Shown here: piece by piece, positions 29,670 through 36,167 of the stretch
Layout: each line of letters starts with the position of its first letter
How positions within the stretch are numbered: the first letter of the stretch is position 1
Virus record (IMG/VR): IMGVR_UViG_3300050015_001121
Location: 1 to 38,251 of that record
Strand: one strand, 5' to 3'
From: a virus
Length of the DNA stretch: 38,251 bases
Notes under the pieces: model-generated
What the model saw: only the letters and a program-made list of their open reading frames with translations
What the model was told of the DNA's origin: nothing
Database searches by the model: none
Made by a program: the position numbers and the translations under genes

Positions 29670-29935
29670 GGCTCGCAACCTTTCGGGAACCATGATTTTT
29701 CGCTGTCGTCGTTTATGCGCAGTCCCTTGATTCTCTGTTCTGTCTGCAAGTCCCGAAGTCTCTTGTCAAATGCTCCTAGTCCTATGCCGTGTAGTGCGTT
29801 TGCCTTGTACCCTAGTAGTGTTGTGCGTAGTCCGGGGAACTCAACTACCGTTCGGTACACTTTTTCTATCTGCGAATCCGGCTTATGCACCGGCGCACTG
29901 AAAGACAACATCTGCTGCGTTTCCTGCTTTTGCAT
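29663..29935 (-). CDS. Probable winged-helix protein
   Basis: The protein has 90 residues. The middle (IEKVYRTVVEFPGLRTTLLGYKANALHG) and the end (AFDKRLRDLQTEQRIKGLRINDDSEKSWFP) fit a small winged helix, where RLRDLQ is the recognition helix and RIKGLRI...W the wing. It may regulate early genes or act in recombination as an accessory protein. It has a Shine-Dalgarno (AAGGAG) upstream. Confidence 0.6.
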   Translation of the reverse strand: MQKQETQQMLSFSAPVHKPDSQIEKVYRTVVEFPGLRTTLLGYKANALHGIGLGAFDKRLRDLQTEQRIKGLRINDDSEKSWFPKGCEPC

Positions 29936-29969
29936 TGGAATCTCCTTTTAAGAGGTCCCCCCAATGCCT

Positions 29970-30212
29970 TTACTTATTTTTGCTTCTTATAAACTCCAAT
30001 GCCAATTTGTATGCGTGTTCTTGATTCCAGCCGAATGTTAAATGCGCAGTAGTTGAGCGTTGATAAAGAACTATTGTTGGCTCGCCTGTTTTTGTTGCTC
30101 TGATTTTCTCAAAGCAGTTCGTGGGCTTGCGTATCGTCCACCCCTTTCCTTCTAAGAACTTTTTAAACTCCGGCGTCTTGCTTTCGTGTATCAAGTTTCT
30201 GCATATTGGCAT
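29970..30212 (-). CDS. Hypothetical early protein
   Basis: The protein has 80 residues; AAAGGAGGAGG lies before the ATG. It is basic and alpha/beta (FKKFLEGKGWTIRKPT, TIVLYQRSTTAHLTFGWNQEHAYKLALEFIRSK). The ending resembles a small nucleic-acid-binding fold but no family is recognised. It is the first gene after the tRNA-like element. Confidence 0.65.
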   Translation of the reverse strand: MPICRNLIHESKTPEFKKFLEGKGWTIRKPTNCFEKIRATKTGEPTIVLYQRSTTAHLTFGWNQEHAYKLALEFIRSKNK

Positions 30213-30239
30213 CTTTTCACCTCCTCCTTTAAAATTTCA

Positions 30240-30315
30240 GCAAGCCCGGCAGGATTCAACCTGCACCTTGTTAGTTATTAGCTGTTATGTTCTAATCATT
30301 AAACTACGGGCTTGC
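30240..30315 (-). tRNA. tRNA-like element lacking an anticodon stem (degenerate tRNA)
   Basis: On the minus strand a 9-bp stem (GCAAGCCCG/CGGGCTTGC) closes a 76-nt element; read as a 72-nt tRNA (30313 to 30242) it has acceptor AAGCCCG/CGGGCTT, U8, A9, G10, A14 and A21 in place, D-stem GTTT/GAAC, and T-stem GCAGG/CCTGC. The T-loop is TTGAAT, missing the conserved C56, and the D-loop has GA instead of GG, so both partners of the usual G19-C56 contact are changed. The 24 nt where anticodon arm and variable loop belong cannot form a 5-bp stem. No CCA is encoded. It is probably a decayed tRNA or a tRNA mimic. Confidence 0.5.
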
Positions 30316-30327
30316 TGTTTGAAAGAA

Positions 30328-30600
30328 TTAATATCCTCTTTTCTTCTGCCAAAACTTTACGTCAAGCATTTCGGTATCGTGTTTCTTTTCCCGTATGAGC
30401 TGCGTTGACTTTCTAATGCTTGTCCTTAACTCATGCGCTTTCCCGTCCAGAACGATTATTTGGCGTTTAATGTCGTCTGCTTCGTCCTGTATGATCGACT
30501 TGTTCGCCTCCATTGTTTGAATTTCTTTGACTATGCTCACTTTCACGTTTTCAATTTCTTCGGGGGTCATTTGGTTAATGCTGTCCCAATTCACTATCAT
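30328..30600 (-). CDS. Coiled-coil protein of the recombination cluster
   Basis: The protein has 90 residues, nearly all one long charged coiled coil (EEIENVKVSIVKEIQTMEANKSIIQDEADDIKRQIIVLDGKAHEL...). AAAGG lies before the ATG. It sits between the tRNA-like element and the SSB-like gene, in the order RecA-like ATPase, OB protein, coiled coil. It may be a recombination mediator. No family is recognised. Confidence 0.65.
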   Translation of the reverse strand: MIVNWDSINQMTPEEIENVKVSIVKEIQTMEANKSIIQDEADDIKRQIIVLDGKAHELRTSIRKSTQLIREKKHDTEMLDVKFWQKKRGY

Positions 30601-30609
30601 GGTTTCCTT

Positions 30610-30993
30610 TTAAAACGGGATAGTTTCGTCCGTCTCTGCTCTCCTGTAATCCTTCAACCGAGCTGCACGTCTGTCCTCTCCTTTTTTGTTCTTGTATTTT
30701 TCATAGAATACCGTCGCAAGTATTGATTGACCTTCTATTTTGTCGTAGTCAATCTTCATCTTCCCTGTTACTTTCGGAACTCCCAATGCCTCGCCAATCG
30801 GGATTACCTGAAAAGGAAACATATTGACGCGAATATCGTGCGTTTCGCTGTCAATAAAAGTTTCAAACTTCCATTCACGGTAGCTGCTATTGGTTGTCGG
30901 AACAGCGTCACCTATAGAAACGATATTGAACCTGTACTCCTGACCTTCAACGAACGGATCTACAAACTCCTCTAAAATTTCTTCTCTGCTCAT
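30610..30993 (-). CDS. Probable single-stranded DNA-binding (OB-fold) protein
   Basis: The protein has 127 residues. It is beta-rich (EYRFNIVSIGDAVPTTNSSYREWKFETFIDSETHDIRVNMF) with a long basic stretch (YEKYKNKKGEDRRAARLKDYRR) and an acidic-hydrophobic tail, ETDETIPF. The tail is very like the D-D-x-I-P-F tip of bacterial SSB, which recruits partner proteins. It is adjacent to the RecA-like ATPase. The known pairing of such proteins supports an ssDNA-binding role. Confidence 0.65.
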   Translation of the reverse strand: MSREEILEEFVDPFVEGQEYRFNIVSIGDAVPTTNSSYREWKFETFIDSETHDIRVNMFPFQVIPIGEALGVPKVTGKMKIDYDKIEGQSILATVFYEKYKNKKGEDRRAARLKDYRRAETDETIPF

Positions 30994-30997
30994 GTTA

Positions 30998-31882
30998 TTA
31001 TTTCTCCTTTGAGGTCAATGCCTCTAGTTTCTTTGAAAGAAAGTCGATACATTTCTGTATGTCCTCGCCCTTCATATCCGAGAACTTGTCCGCTTCTGCC
31101 TTGCTTAACCACTTATCAACTATGTCTTTATCGACCTTGATTGTTTCAATCAGCTTGTTAAGTCTTTCCACCTGCTCGGTGCTTGCCATAACTACCGGCT
31201 CTGTATCTTTTTCAATCACGTCTTTCCCATACAGTTCAGCAAACCGTCCGTAGGAAAGTGCTTCCCACATTCCTTCCTCAAACGCGCTAACGCGGCTTTT
31301 CTTAACAACAAAGTTCCTTGTCTTGCCTGACTTTAGTATCTCAAGCCACAAGTCAAGCTCAAACTCCATTTTGTCGTACCCGTCAAACGTGGTTCCCTCG
31401 TTTACTATTTCCTTCCCGTTGCGTACCCACTTATCTTTACCATGGCAAATGAGGATAACGGTCATATCGAGGTCGTCCAGACACCGGATAAGCTGACGGG
31501 TGGGGCGGTTCGCTTCTTTCTTATCTTTCCCGAAATCGCTACCTATCTTTTCCTCTGCAATGGCGGCGGCTATGTTGTAGAGCTTACTGAACGAATCAAT
31601 TACAAGCGTCTTGTAGGGATGTTTAACTATCATCAACTGCTTTATTTCATTGATAACTGATTGATAGTCCTGACTGCCTTCGTCTTTCCCGAAGTATGCG
31701 CCGCCGTTCTTTGCCAACTTGTCAACATACTGCTTACGCCGTGCTCCGCCTTCCACATCCATGTAATACACCGACGGGAAATCAAGAGCAAACCACGTTT
31801 TTCCAACGCCCGACTTTCCGCTTACCATGAACTTTGGTTTTCCTTCACTTACTGATACCGGCGGCTTCCCTTTCAGCGCCAT
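30998..31882 (-). CDS. RecA-like ATPase (Sak4-type recombinase)
   Basis: The protein has 294 residues from the ATG at 31882 (GGGAGG 5-6 nt upstream; a further in-frame start would overlap the neighbour). The Walker A motif is GKSGVGKT (22-29), the Walker B-like strand is YKTLVIDSFSK (~85-95), a later strand is TVILICHGKDKW (~140-151), and KKSRVSAFEEG resembles the DNA-loop region. The C-terminal ~90 residues are helical. It resembles Sak4-type phage single-strand annealing/recombination ATPases (AAA_24). It acts with the SSB-like protein and RusA. Confidence 0.8.
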   Translation of the reverse strand: MALKGKPPVSVSEGKPKFMVSGKSGVGKTWFALDFPSVYYMDVEGGARRKQYVDKLAKNGGAYFGKDEGSQDYQSVINEIKQLMIVKHPYKTLVIDSFSKLYNIAAAIAEEKIGSDFGKDKKEANRPTRQLIRCLDDLDMTVILICHGKDKWVRNGKEIVNEGTTFDGYDKMEFELDLWLEILKSGKTRNFVVKKSRVSAFEEGMWEALSYGRFAELYGKDVIEKDTEPVVMASTEQVERLNKLIETIKVDKDIVDKWLSKAEADKFSDMKGEDIQKCIDFLSKKLEALTSKEK

Positions 31883-31892
31883 AACATCCTCC

Positions 31893-32018
31893 CTAATCAA
31901 TTTTGTATCTATCCTTAATCTTCTGTGCCCGTTCAACAATTTCCCGTATTTCTTTTACTGTTCTCGCTTTTCTCGCCTCCCTTGCAAGTAGTTTGAATAT
32001 CTTGTCTAGGTTTCTCAT
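31893..32018 (-). CDS. Small basic helical protein
   Basis: The protein has 41 residues from the ATG at 32018 that overlaps the preceding TGA (ATGA) with AGGA upstream. It is a single basic helix pair (MRNLDKIFKLLAREARKA, REIVERAQKIKDRYKID). It directly precedes the recombinase gene. The longer in-frame version would overlap the neighbour and lacks a ribosome binding site. Confidence 0.55.
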   Translation of the reverse strand: MRNLDKIFKLLAREARKARTVKEIREIVERAQKIKDRYKID

Positions 32019-32236
32019 ACAATCCTGCATTCGTAACCTAGGTTTTCCAAACTCGGCTTTATCTTCTTTAGTTCCTCTTTCGTGTCCCAATACTGGAAAG
32101 GTTCGATGTACGGTAGAGGGTGGGTAACTTCCAGCATGAAAATATCCGCGTCGGGTATCTGTTTTTCTGCCACTGGTTCCTCCCTTTTAAGGTGGCGGTC
32201 AATGTCTTTGGCTAGTTGCAGGTCGGGGTTGAGCAT
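32015..32236 (-). CDS. Small early protein upstream of the recombinase
   Basis: The protein has 73 residues from the ATG at 32236, which overlaps the previous stop (TAATG). It is acidic and Pro-rich in the middle (ADIFMLEVTHPLPYIEPFQYWDTKEELKKIKP). It is ATGA-coupled to the next gene. No family is recognised. Confidence 0.6.
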   Translation of the reverse strand: MLNPDLQLAKDIDRHLKREEPVAEKQIPDADIFMLEVTHPLPYIEPFQYWDTKEELKKIKPSLENLGYECRIV

Positions 32237-32901
32237 TAGATTTTTACTCCGGTAATTTCTGTGAATACTTTTGCATTGTAATTCTTGATTTTCTTTATCG
32301 CCGCGATGGTTTCCTTGCTGCATTTACCGAGAGCGATTTTCCACGCTTCTTTGTAATCGTATTCCCGAAGGTATCCGTCACAAACTGCATGATTGGGATA
32401 TTGCGTCTTTTCTTCATCGGTCATTTGATAAGAATATATCCATTCGGTCAAAACGAAATCTATCGACGAGATGACTTCCAATCCTTTCTCGAATTGTTCC
32501 TCTTTGCATGGTTTATTAAACAGCGAGTACAACGGTTTTGAGCAAATACCGCCCATCACCGTTTCGGAGTTCATGTACCCGGAGTTCCTGTCCCCGGAGT
32601 TCCTGTCCCCGGAGTTCCTGTCCCCGGAGTTCCTGCTGTAAAGGTTCAGCATATAAGGAATGTTTTTTCCGTCAAAAAAAGCGAACAGCGTCTTTTTGAC
32701 GGATTCGCTATCATCCGTTGCGCGCAATGTGTCAACGGAAAGCACCTGTTTGACCGCATCGTATTCCCATTTGTTCCACTTATCCTCGTTTACTCCCTCG
32801 ATACCATTGAAGTGAGCAATGGACGTATGGGAATTGAAGTTCAGATTTTCCTTGTTACCCGATGCCATGACTTTTACTATATCTTCTAATGTAAAAAACA
32901 A
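32236..32901 (-). CDS. Pentapeptide-repeat-like early protein (RNSGD tandem)
   Basis: The protein has 221 residues. A TTG start at 32901 is preferred (AAGGG 7 nt upstream); an ATG at 32868 is an alternative. The N-terminal domain (~1-85) contains HTSIAHFNG and NKWEYD, the middle is a pentapeptide-like repeat RNSGDRNSGDRNSGD...NSGYMNSE, and the C-terminal domain has DFVLTEWIYSYQMTDEEK, DGYLREYDYKEAWKIA and FTEITGV. The layout matches a phage family with a variable number of (R/W)NSGD units. The role is unknown; such repeats can form a beta helix that mimics DNA. Confidence 0.75.
   Translation of the reverse strand: MFFTLEDIVKVMASGNKENLNFNSHTSIAHFNGIEGVNEDKWNKWEYDAVKQVLSVDTLRATDDSESVKKTLFAFFDGKNIPYMLNLYSRNSGDRNSGDRNSGDRNSGYMNSETVMGGICSKPLYSLFNKPCKEEQFEKGLEVISSIDFVLTEWIYSYQMTDEEKTQYPNHAVCDGYLREYDYKEAWKIALGKCSKETIAAIKKIKNYNAKVFTEITGVKI
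32579..32635 (-). repeat. 15-bp minisatellite in the RNSGD repeat
   Basis: The unit CCGGAGTTCCTGTCC (plus strand) occurs 3.8 times without change (32579, 32594, 32609 and partial 32624). Each unit encodes five residues (RNSGD). Perfect identity points to recent expansion, so copy number may vary between phage isolates. Confidence 0.9.
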
Positions 32902-32958
32902 TACTTTTCCCTTACCATCCGATATACAACTAAAACTTGCACACTTTTTAATCCTCCC

Positions 32959-33129
32959 TTAAAATAAATTAAAATCCCGTGTAACGCCGTAAACATAAAC
33001 CGTCGCAAGCCATATCAGAGCGATTATAATTCCAGTGCCGTAGAGCCAATGGGCTTTGTTCGTTTTTTCCTTCGGTGAGTATGTGCTTGTTATCGGCACG
33101 CCTTCGCTACCGAATCGAGGGGTGTTCAC
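32959..33129 (-). CDS. Small single-pass membrane protein (GTG start)
   Basis: The protein has 56 residues from the GTG at 33129, which overlaps the previous stop (GTGA) and follows GGAGGTG. It begins MNTPRFGSEGVPITSTYSPK with GTG read as Met, followed by one transmembrane helix (TGIIIALIWLATVYVYGV, ~33-50) and a short tail. It is an early membrane protein and could be an exclusion or host-takeover factor. Confidence 0.65.
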   Translation of the reverse strand: MNTPRFGSEGVPITSTYSPKEKTNKAHWLYGTGIIIALIWLATVYVYGVTRDFNLF

Positions 33130-33377
33130 TTTAGCACCTCCGTATTCAAAATACCCAACGCCGTTTGATATGCCTCTCTCAAAAACTGGCTCTGGCAAGC
33201 CAAGTCGGAACATCTCTGAAATTCGGAGTAAGTTAGTTCATCCTTCCACATTATTGCCTCCTGCTCGGCGTTTATACGGTTCCGTTCGACCTTTAGGGCT
33301 TCGATCTCTTTGTAGTTGCCTACGATTGTTTGACCGTGGGCGATCGCTTGCTCGGTGCTTGCAAATGTGGGTATCAT
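33126..33377 (-). CDS. First gene of the early operon, helical protein
   Basis: The protein has 83 residues from the ATG at 33377 (GGAGG 5 nt upstream). It is helical and charged (STEQAIAHGQTIVGNYKEIEALKVERNRINAEQEAIMWKDELTYSEFQRCSDLA). It starts right after the intrinsic terminator of the leader, so it is expressed only if transcription passes that terminator. It is not recognised. Confidence 0.65.
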   Translation of the reverse strand: MIPTFASTEQAIAHGQTIVGNYKEIEALKVERNRINAEQEAIMWKDELTYSEFQRCSDLACQSQFLREAYQTALGILNTEVLK

Positions 33378-33390
33378 GGTTACCTCCATT

Positions 33391-33435
33391 AAATAAAAAT
33401 CCGGGAAAACTGCCTTTCGGCAATCCCCCCGGATT
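33391..33435 (-). terminator. Intrinsic terminator between leader and early operon
   Basis: AATCCGGG pairs with CCCGGATT (33428-33435 with 33398-33405). An inner stem TGCC/GGCA closed by a GAAA tetraloop (minus strand) continues the hairpin, followed by TTTTTATTT. It sits 14 bp before the first early gene start at 33377. Passing it would need antitermination or readthrough. Confidence 0.85.
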
Positions 33436-33460
33436 GTAAAATAGTACGGCGAAGATGCTG

Positions 33461-33601
33461 TTAGATCGTTCCCGATGCCAACAACAGAGCTTCGCCGCTT
33501 AGTACGGAAAGGATGCCCGCCCTGCGAGAGGAAAGCACAACCGTACCAGTTAAAAATGACTTCGTGATGTTTGATTTTTGGATTCGGAGTTCGCAGGGCA
33601 T
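33461..33601 (-). CDS. Possible 46-codon leader peptide
   Basis: The ATG at 33601 has AAGGAAAA upstream and opens 46 codons (start MPCELRIQKSNITKSF). The codons overlap all stems of the leader RNA, so constraints from folding are strong, and a second frame is also open across the same stretch. It could be a regulatory leader peptide whose translation decides the fold, or be untranslated. I favour a structural RNA, with coding uncertain. Confidence 0.35.
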   Translation of the reverse strand: MPCELRIQKSNITKSFLTGTVVLSSRRAGILSVLSGEALLLASGTI

Positions 33602-33631
33602 TTTGTTTTCCTTTTCCTTTGTTACACTACA

Positions 33632-33660
33632 AATATAGCATACTGCATTTTGTTTGTCAA
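33632..33660 (-). promoter_or_regulatory. Strong sigma-70 early promoter
   Basis: The -35 box TTGACA (33655-33660) and -10 box TATATT (33632-33637) are on the minus strand with 17-bp spacing. It is the best promoter match in the window. Transcription would start near 33625 and run into the structured leader and early operon. Confidence 0.85.
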
Positions 33661-33691
33661 TAGTTTTTTTCAAGTATTTGAAAATAGTTTT

Positions 33692-35905
33692 TTAGGCATT
33701 TTCTGTGACGGAAAATAAGTCTTGCTCTGTCGCTGATTCTTCGGCACGTTTTAAATTATTTAAGTTACATTTAAAATATGATTCCTTAATTTCCATTCCG
33801 ATATATCTACGTTTCATCTTAATTGCCTGATATCCTTCACTGCCTATGCCACCGAATGGGCTTAAAACAATATCATTAGGATTAGTCCAGAGATTCAATG
33901 CCCGTTCAATAATCTGTAACTGCAAGGGGCAGATATGCCGCTCGTCATTGTTTTCCCGCGCCGATTCCTTTTGCAGTGTGTCTGACGGGTTAATGTCCAT
34001 CCATACCGGAGAGGCGTAATTCTGCCATAGATCAACTGGGAATGATTCGTTGGTATGCGTTACTCTTTCGGGATTGTCACCTTTTTTGCGCATAACAACT
34101 AGATAATCTGGTATGCCTTGTCTACTCATGCAACTATCTTTTTTAATCTGCTTGTGCAACAATCCCAGAGCTTTTGTCCTTTGCATGGCGGTCACTGGGT
34201 CTTTCCAAATACAAACTTCTGAATGAAATATAAAACCTTCATCGACAAACATTTTTATCAAGTCGCCTCTAAAGTCTCGTATGCCTATAATGCCGTCTCG
34301 TTCTTTACTTGTCGGCAGGTTCATGCAGTGGAAAGCCACTAAACGCCCCGGCATAATTACCCGATGAAGTTCTTCTACAAGATACTTAAAATGATCGTAA
34401 AATTCCCCATTAGTGCGGCAATTCCCCATATCACGTTCCGAGTTTGTGTATGTATATAAAGATGCAAATGGCGGGCTGAAAATTGAAAAATGGATAGAAT
34501 TGTCTTTAATCTTCTTTATTGATTCAACACAATCTCCTAAATACAGATCAAACATTTTGGAATGTTCGTGCCGTTCCTGATAGTTAAATTCATTTCTTGA
34601 TGTACTGTGTATCTCATTTTTAGTCAGATTCTTAGTGTGTTCTACCATGTTTTCAATCATATTTTGTGCCATCCTTTCTTTATTTTTTATATTCTTTAAA
34701 ACAGATGCTTCAGCTTCGCTTATAATGATATGGACATTGACTTCTTTTTTCTGTCCGAATCTCCAACATCTGCGTATTGCCTGATAAAACTGTTCATAAC
34801 TATCGGATAATCCCACAAAAACCATGTTATGGCACTGCTGAAAATTCAATCCGTAGCCAAACATCGACGGCTTACTGATAAGAAATTTTATCTTGCCTGA
34901 TGAAAAATCTATTGCAGAGTTTTCTTTATGTTCCGGAGTGTCTGCACCTTTTACCTCGACTGCACCGTCAATAGATTTTTTTAACAGGTCACTTTCATTG
35001 TTAAAATTGCACCATATAAGTGTCTGCTCATTATTAAGCAGTTCATAGCATTCCGATACTCTTTCATTTATGCTATCCCGTCTCGCTGTCCTTCTTTCTT
35101 CAAGCGTATTTGCAATCATTGGAATTAAATATTCACCAGTAGTTTTCGATTCAACTATATGTTCTATAATCTTTAGTTTTGGCAATGCAAAACCTTCATC
35201 TTTGTATCCGAGATCAGATGGCTTGCGCAAAACTACCGCCCAAGTAGACATCCATTCCCAGTATTTTGATTCAGCATGCCCCTTCAATCTCCATTTCGAT
35301 GTTTCTTCCATGTCGTGGGTAAAGAATGTTGATAGCATTTCCGTACGCTTAAGAACTCCGAGAAATTCGGCATGATTTCCTAATTCCATATAATCGTTAG
35401 GGGCAGGCGTAGCCGTGCAAGCTAATCGATATGGCGTTTTCCCGAACACTTCGATTATATAGTTCCGGAGCTTCCCTGAATAACTTTTCAAAATGCTGCT
35501 TTCATCAAGAACTATGCCAGAAAAAACACTTATATCAAAATGCTCCAATATCTCATAGTTAGTGATGTTTATACCGTCAGTCACTTCGTCCTGCGTACGG
35601 CACACATTAACATCAATATTGAATTTTTTACCTTCTCTCTGCGTTTGCTTGCTGACTGCCAAAGGGGCAAGTATTAAAATAGGCTTTTTAGTGCTTATAT
35701 TTACTTGCCTTGCCCATTCTAACTGCATCGGAGTCTTGCCCATTCCACAATCCGCAAAAATCGCCGCCCGCCCTTTTTTTAATGACCATTTTACAATGTC
35801 TTTCTGAAAATCAAATAGCATGGGATTTAATTCTTCATGTTTTACATCAAAACCACTACTACTATTAACTATCCGCTTTGCTTCTATAAACTCTTTATAC
35901 TCCAC
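33692..35905 (-). CDS. SNF2-like helicase fused to a DNA amino-methyltransferase
   Basis: The protein has 737 residues with a GTG start behind AGGAGG. The N-terminal half is a superfamily 2 helicase: Walker A ADCGMGKT (51-58), DExx box LDESS (133-137), motif III CTATPAPND (163-171), and a C-terminal helicase lobe ending in the RCWRFGQ-type motif VI. The C-terminal ~290 residues form a beta-group methyltransferase: catalytic SPPF (~477-480) comes before the SAM motif SPFGGIGSEG (~680-690). It would methylate adenine-N6 or cytosine-N4, perhaps while moving along DNA. It probably protects phage DNA or alters early transcription. It has its own promoter and folded leader. Confidence 0.85.
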   Translation of the reverse strand: MEYKEFIEAKRIVNSSSGFDVKHEELNPMLFDFQKDIVKWSLKKGRAAIFADCGMGKTPMQLEWARQVNISTKKPILILAPLAVSKQTQREGKKFNIDVNVCRTQDEVTDGINITNYEILEHFDISVFSGIVLDESSILKSYSGKLRNYIIEVFGKTPYRLACTATPAPNDYMELGNHAEFLGVLKRTEMLSTFFTHDMEETSKWRLKGHAESKYWEWMSTWAVVLRKPSDLGYKDEGFALPKLKIIEHIVESKTTGEYLIPMIANTLEERRTARRDSINERVSECYELLNNEQTLIWCNFNNESDLLKKSIDGAVEVKGADTPEHKENSAIDFSSGKIKFLISKPSMFGYGLNFQQCHNMVFVGLSDSYEQFYQAIRRCWRFGQKKEVNVHIIISEAEASVLKNIKNKERMAQNMIENMVEHTKNLTKNEIHSTSRNEFNYQERHEHSKMFDLYLGDCVESIKKIKDNSIHFSIFSPPFASLYTYTNSERDMGNCRTNGEFYDHFKYLVEELHRVIMPGRLVAFHCMNLPTSKERDGIIGIRDFRGDLIKMFVDEGFIFHSEVCIWKDPVTAMQRTKALGLLHKQIKKDSCMSRQGIPDYLVVMRKKGDNPERVTHTNESFPVDLWQNYASPVWMDINPSDTLQKESARENNDERHICPLQLQIIERALNLWTNPNDIVLSPFGGIGSEGYQAIKMKRRYIGMEIKESYFKCNLNNLKRAEESATEQDLFSVTENA

Positions 35906-35998
35906 AATAACCTCCTATAAAAATATAGCCCCACCGATGATTGAGGCATCGGCAGGGCAAAAATAAAAGAACGCCTCAATCGCTCTTGTGTGTTCCAT
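35906..35998 (-). promoter_or_regulatory. Folded 5' leader of the helicase-methyltransferase gene
   Basis: On the minus strand GATTGAGGC (35981-35973) can pair with GCCTCAATC (35947-35939), 9 bp. A local hairpin CCGATG/CATCGG has the same CCTCAAT in its loop, so the two folds exclude each other or form a pseudoknot. A small GTGT/ACAC hairpin lies at the 5' end. The switch ends ~20 nt before the AGGAGG, suggesting control of translation or early termination. Confidence 0.55.
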
Positions 35999-36004
35999 AC
36001 ACTA

Positions 36005-36033
36005 AGTATAATTTATCTGTTATAAAAAGTCAA
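36005..36033 (-). promoter_or_regulatory. Sigma-70 promoter of the helicase-methyltransferase gene
   Basis: On the minus strand TTGACT (36028-36033) and TATACT (36005-36010) are 17 bp apart. The boxes are identical to those of the plus-strand promoter at 1470. The start would be near 35998. The -35 overlaps the stop of the small gene upstream. Confidence 0.8.
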
Positions 36034-36167
36034 GTATTATTTTTCATCTTTTTCATCTTCTCATTCCCCTTCAACACATCATGCAGACACTCATCAAGCC
36101 TAACAGCGATAGCAATAGCCTGTCTTAGTTTCCGGCGTAACCTCTGGCAGTTTTTACAGGATTTCAA
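36030..36167 (-). CDS. Small CxxC protein (TTG start)
   Basis: This 45-residue frame starts at the TTG at 36167, preceded by AAGGA (8 nt) and overlapping the DUF5675 stop by 14 bp. It reads MKSCKNCQRLRRKLRQAIAI with TTG read as Met, then a helix with DECLHDVLKGNEKMKK. The CxxC plus basic helix suggest a nucleic-acid-binding or redox peptide. It ends inside the promoter -35. Confidence 0.6.
   Translation of the reverse strand: MKSCKNCQRLRRKLRQAIAIAVRLDECLHDVLKGNEKMKKMKNNT

Larger units (their letters stand above)
33390..33625 (-). ncRNA. Structured leader / small RNA ending in an intrinsic terminator
   Basis: The RNA starts at the strong promoter 33632-33660 and ends at the terminator, about 235 nt. 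Helices on the minus strand: A pairs 33599-33591 with 33527-33519 (9 bp, GCCCTGCGA/TCGCAGGGC), B pairs 33548-33541 with 33507-33500 (8 bp, one G-U), C pairs 33497-33490 with 33454-33447 (8 bp, CGGCGAAG/CTTCGCCG) extended by CTGTT/AACAG, and D is the terminator. A and B interleave, giving a possible pseudoknot. Helix A also covers the start of a 46-codon frame. It is either a stable phage small RNA or an attenuator of the early operon. Confidence 0.6.
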
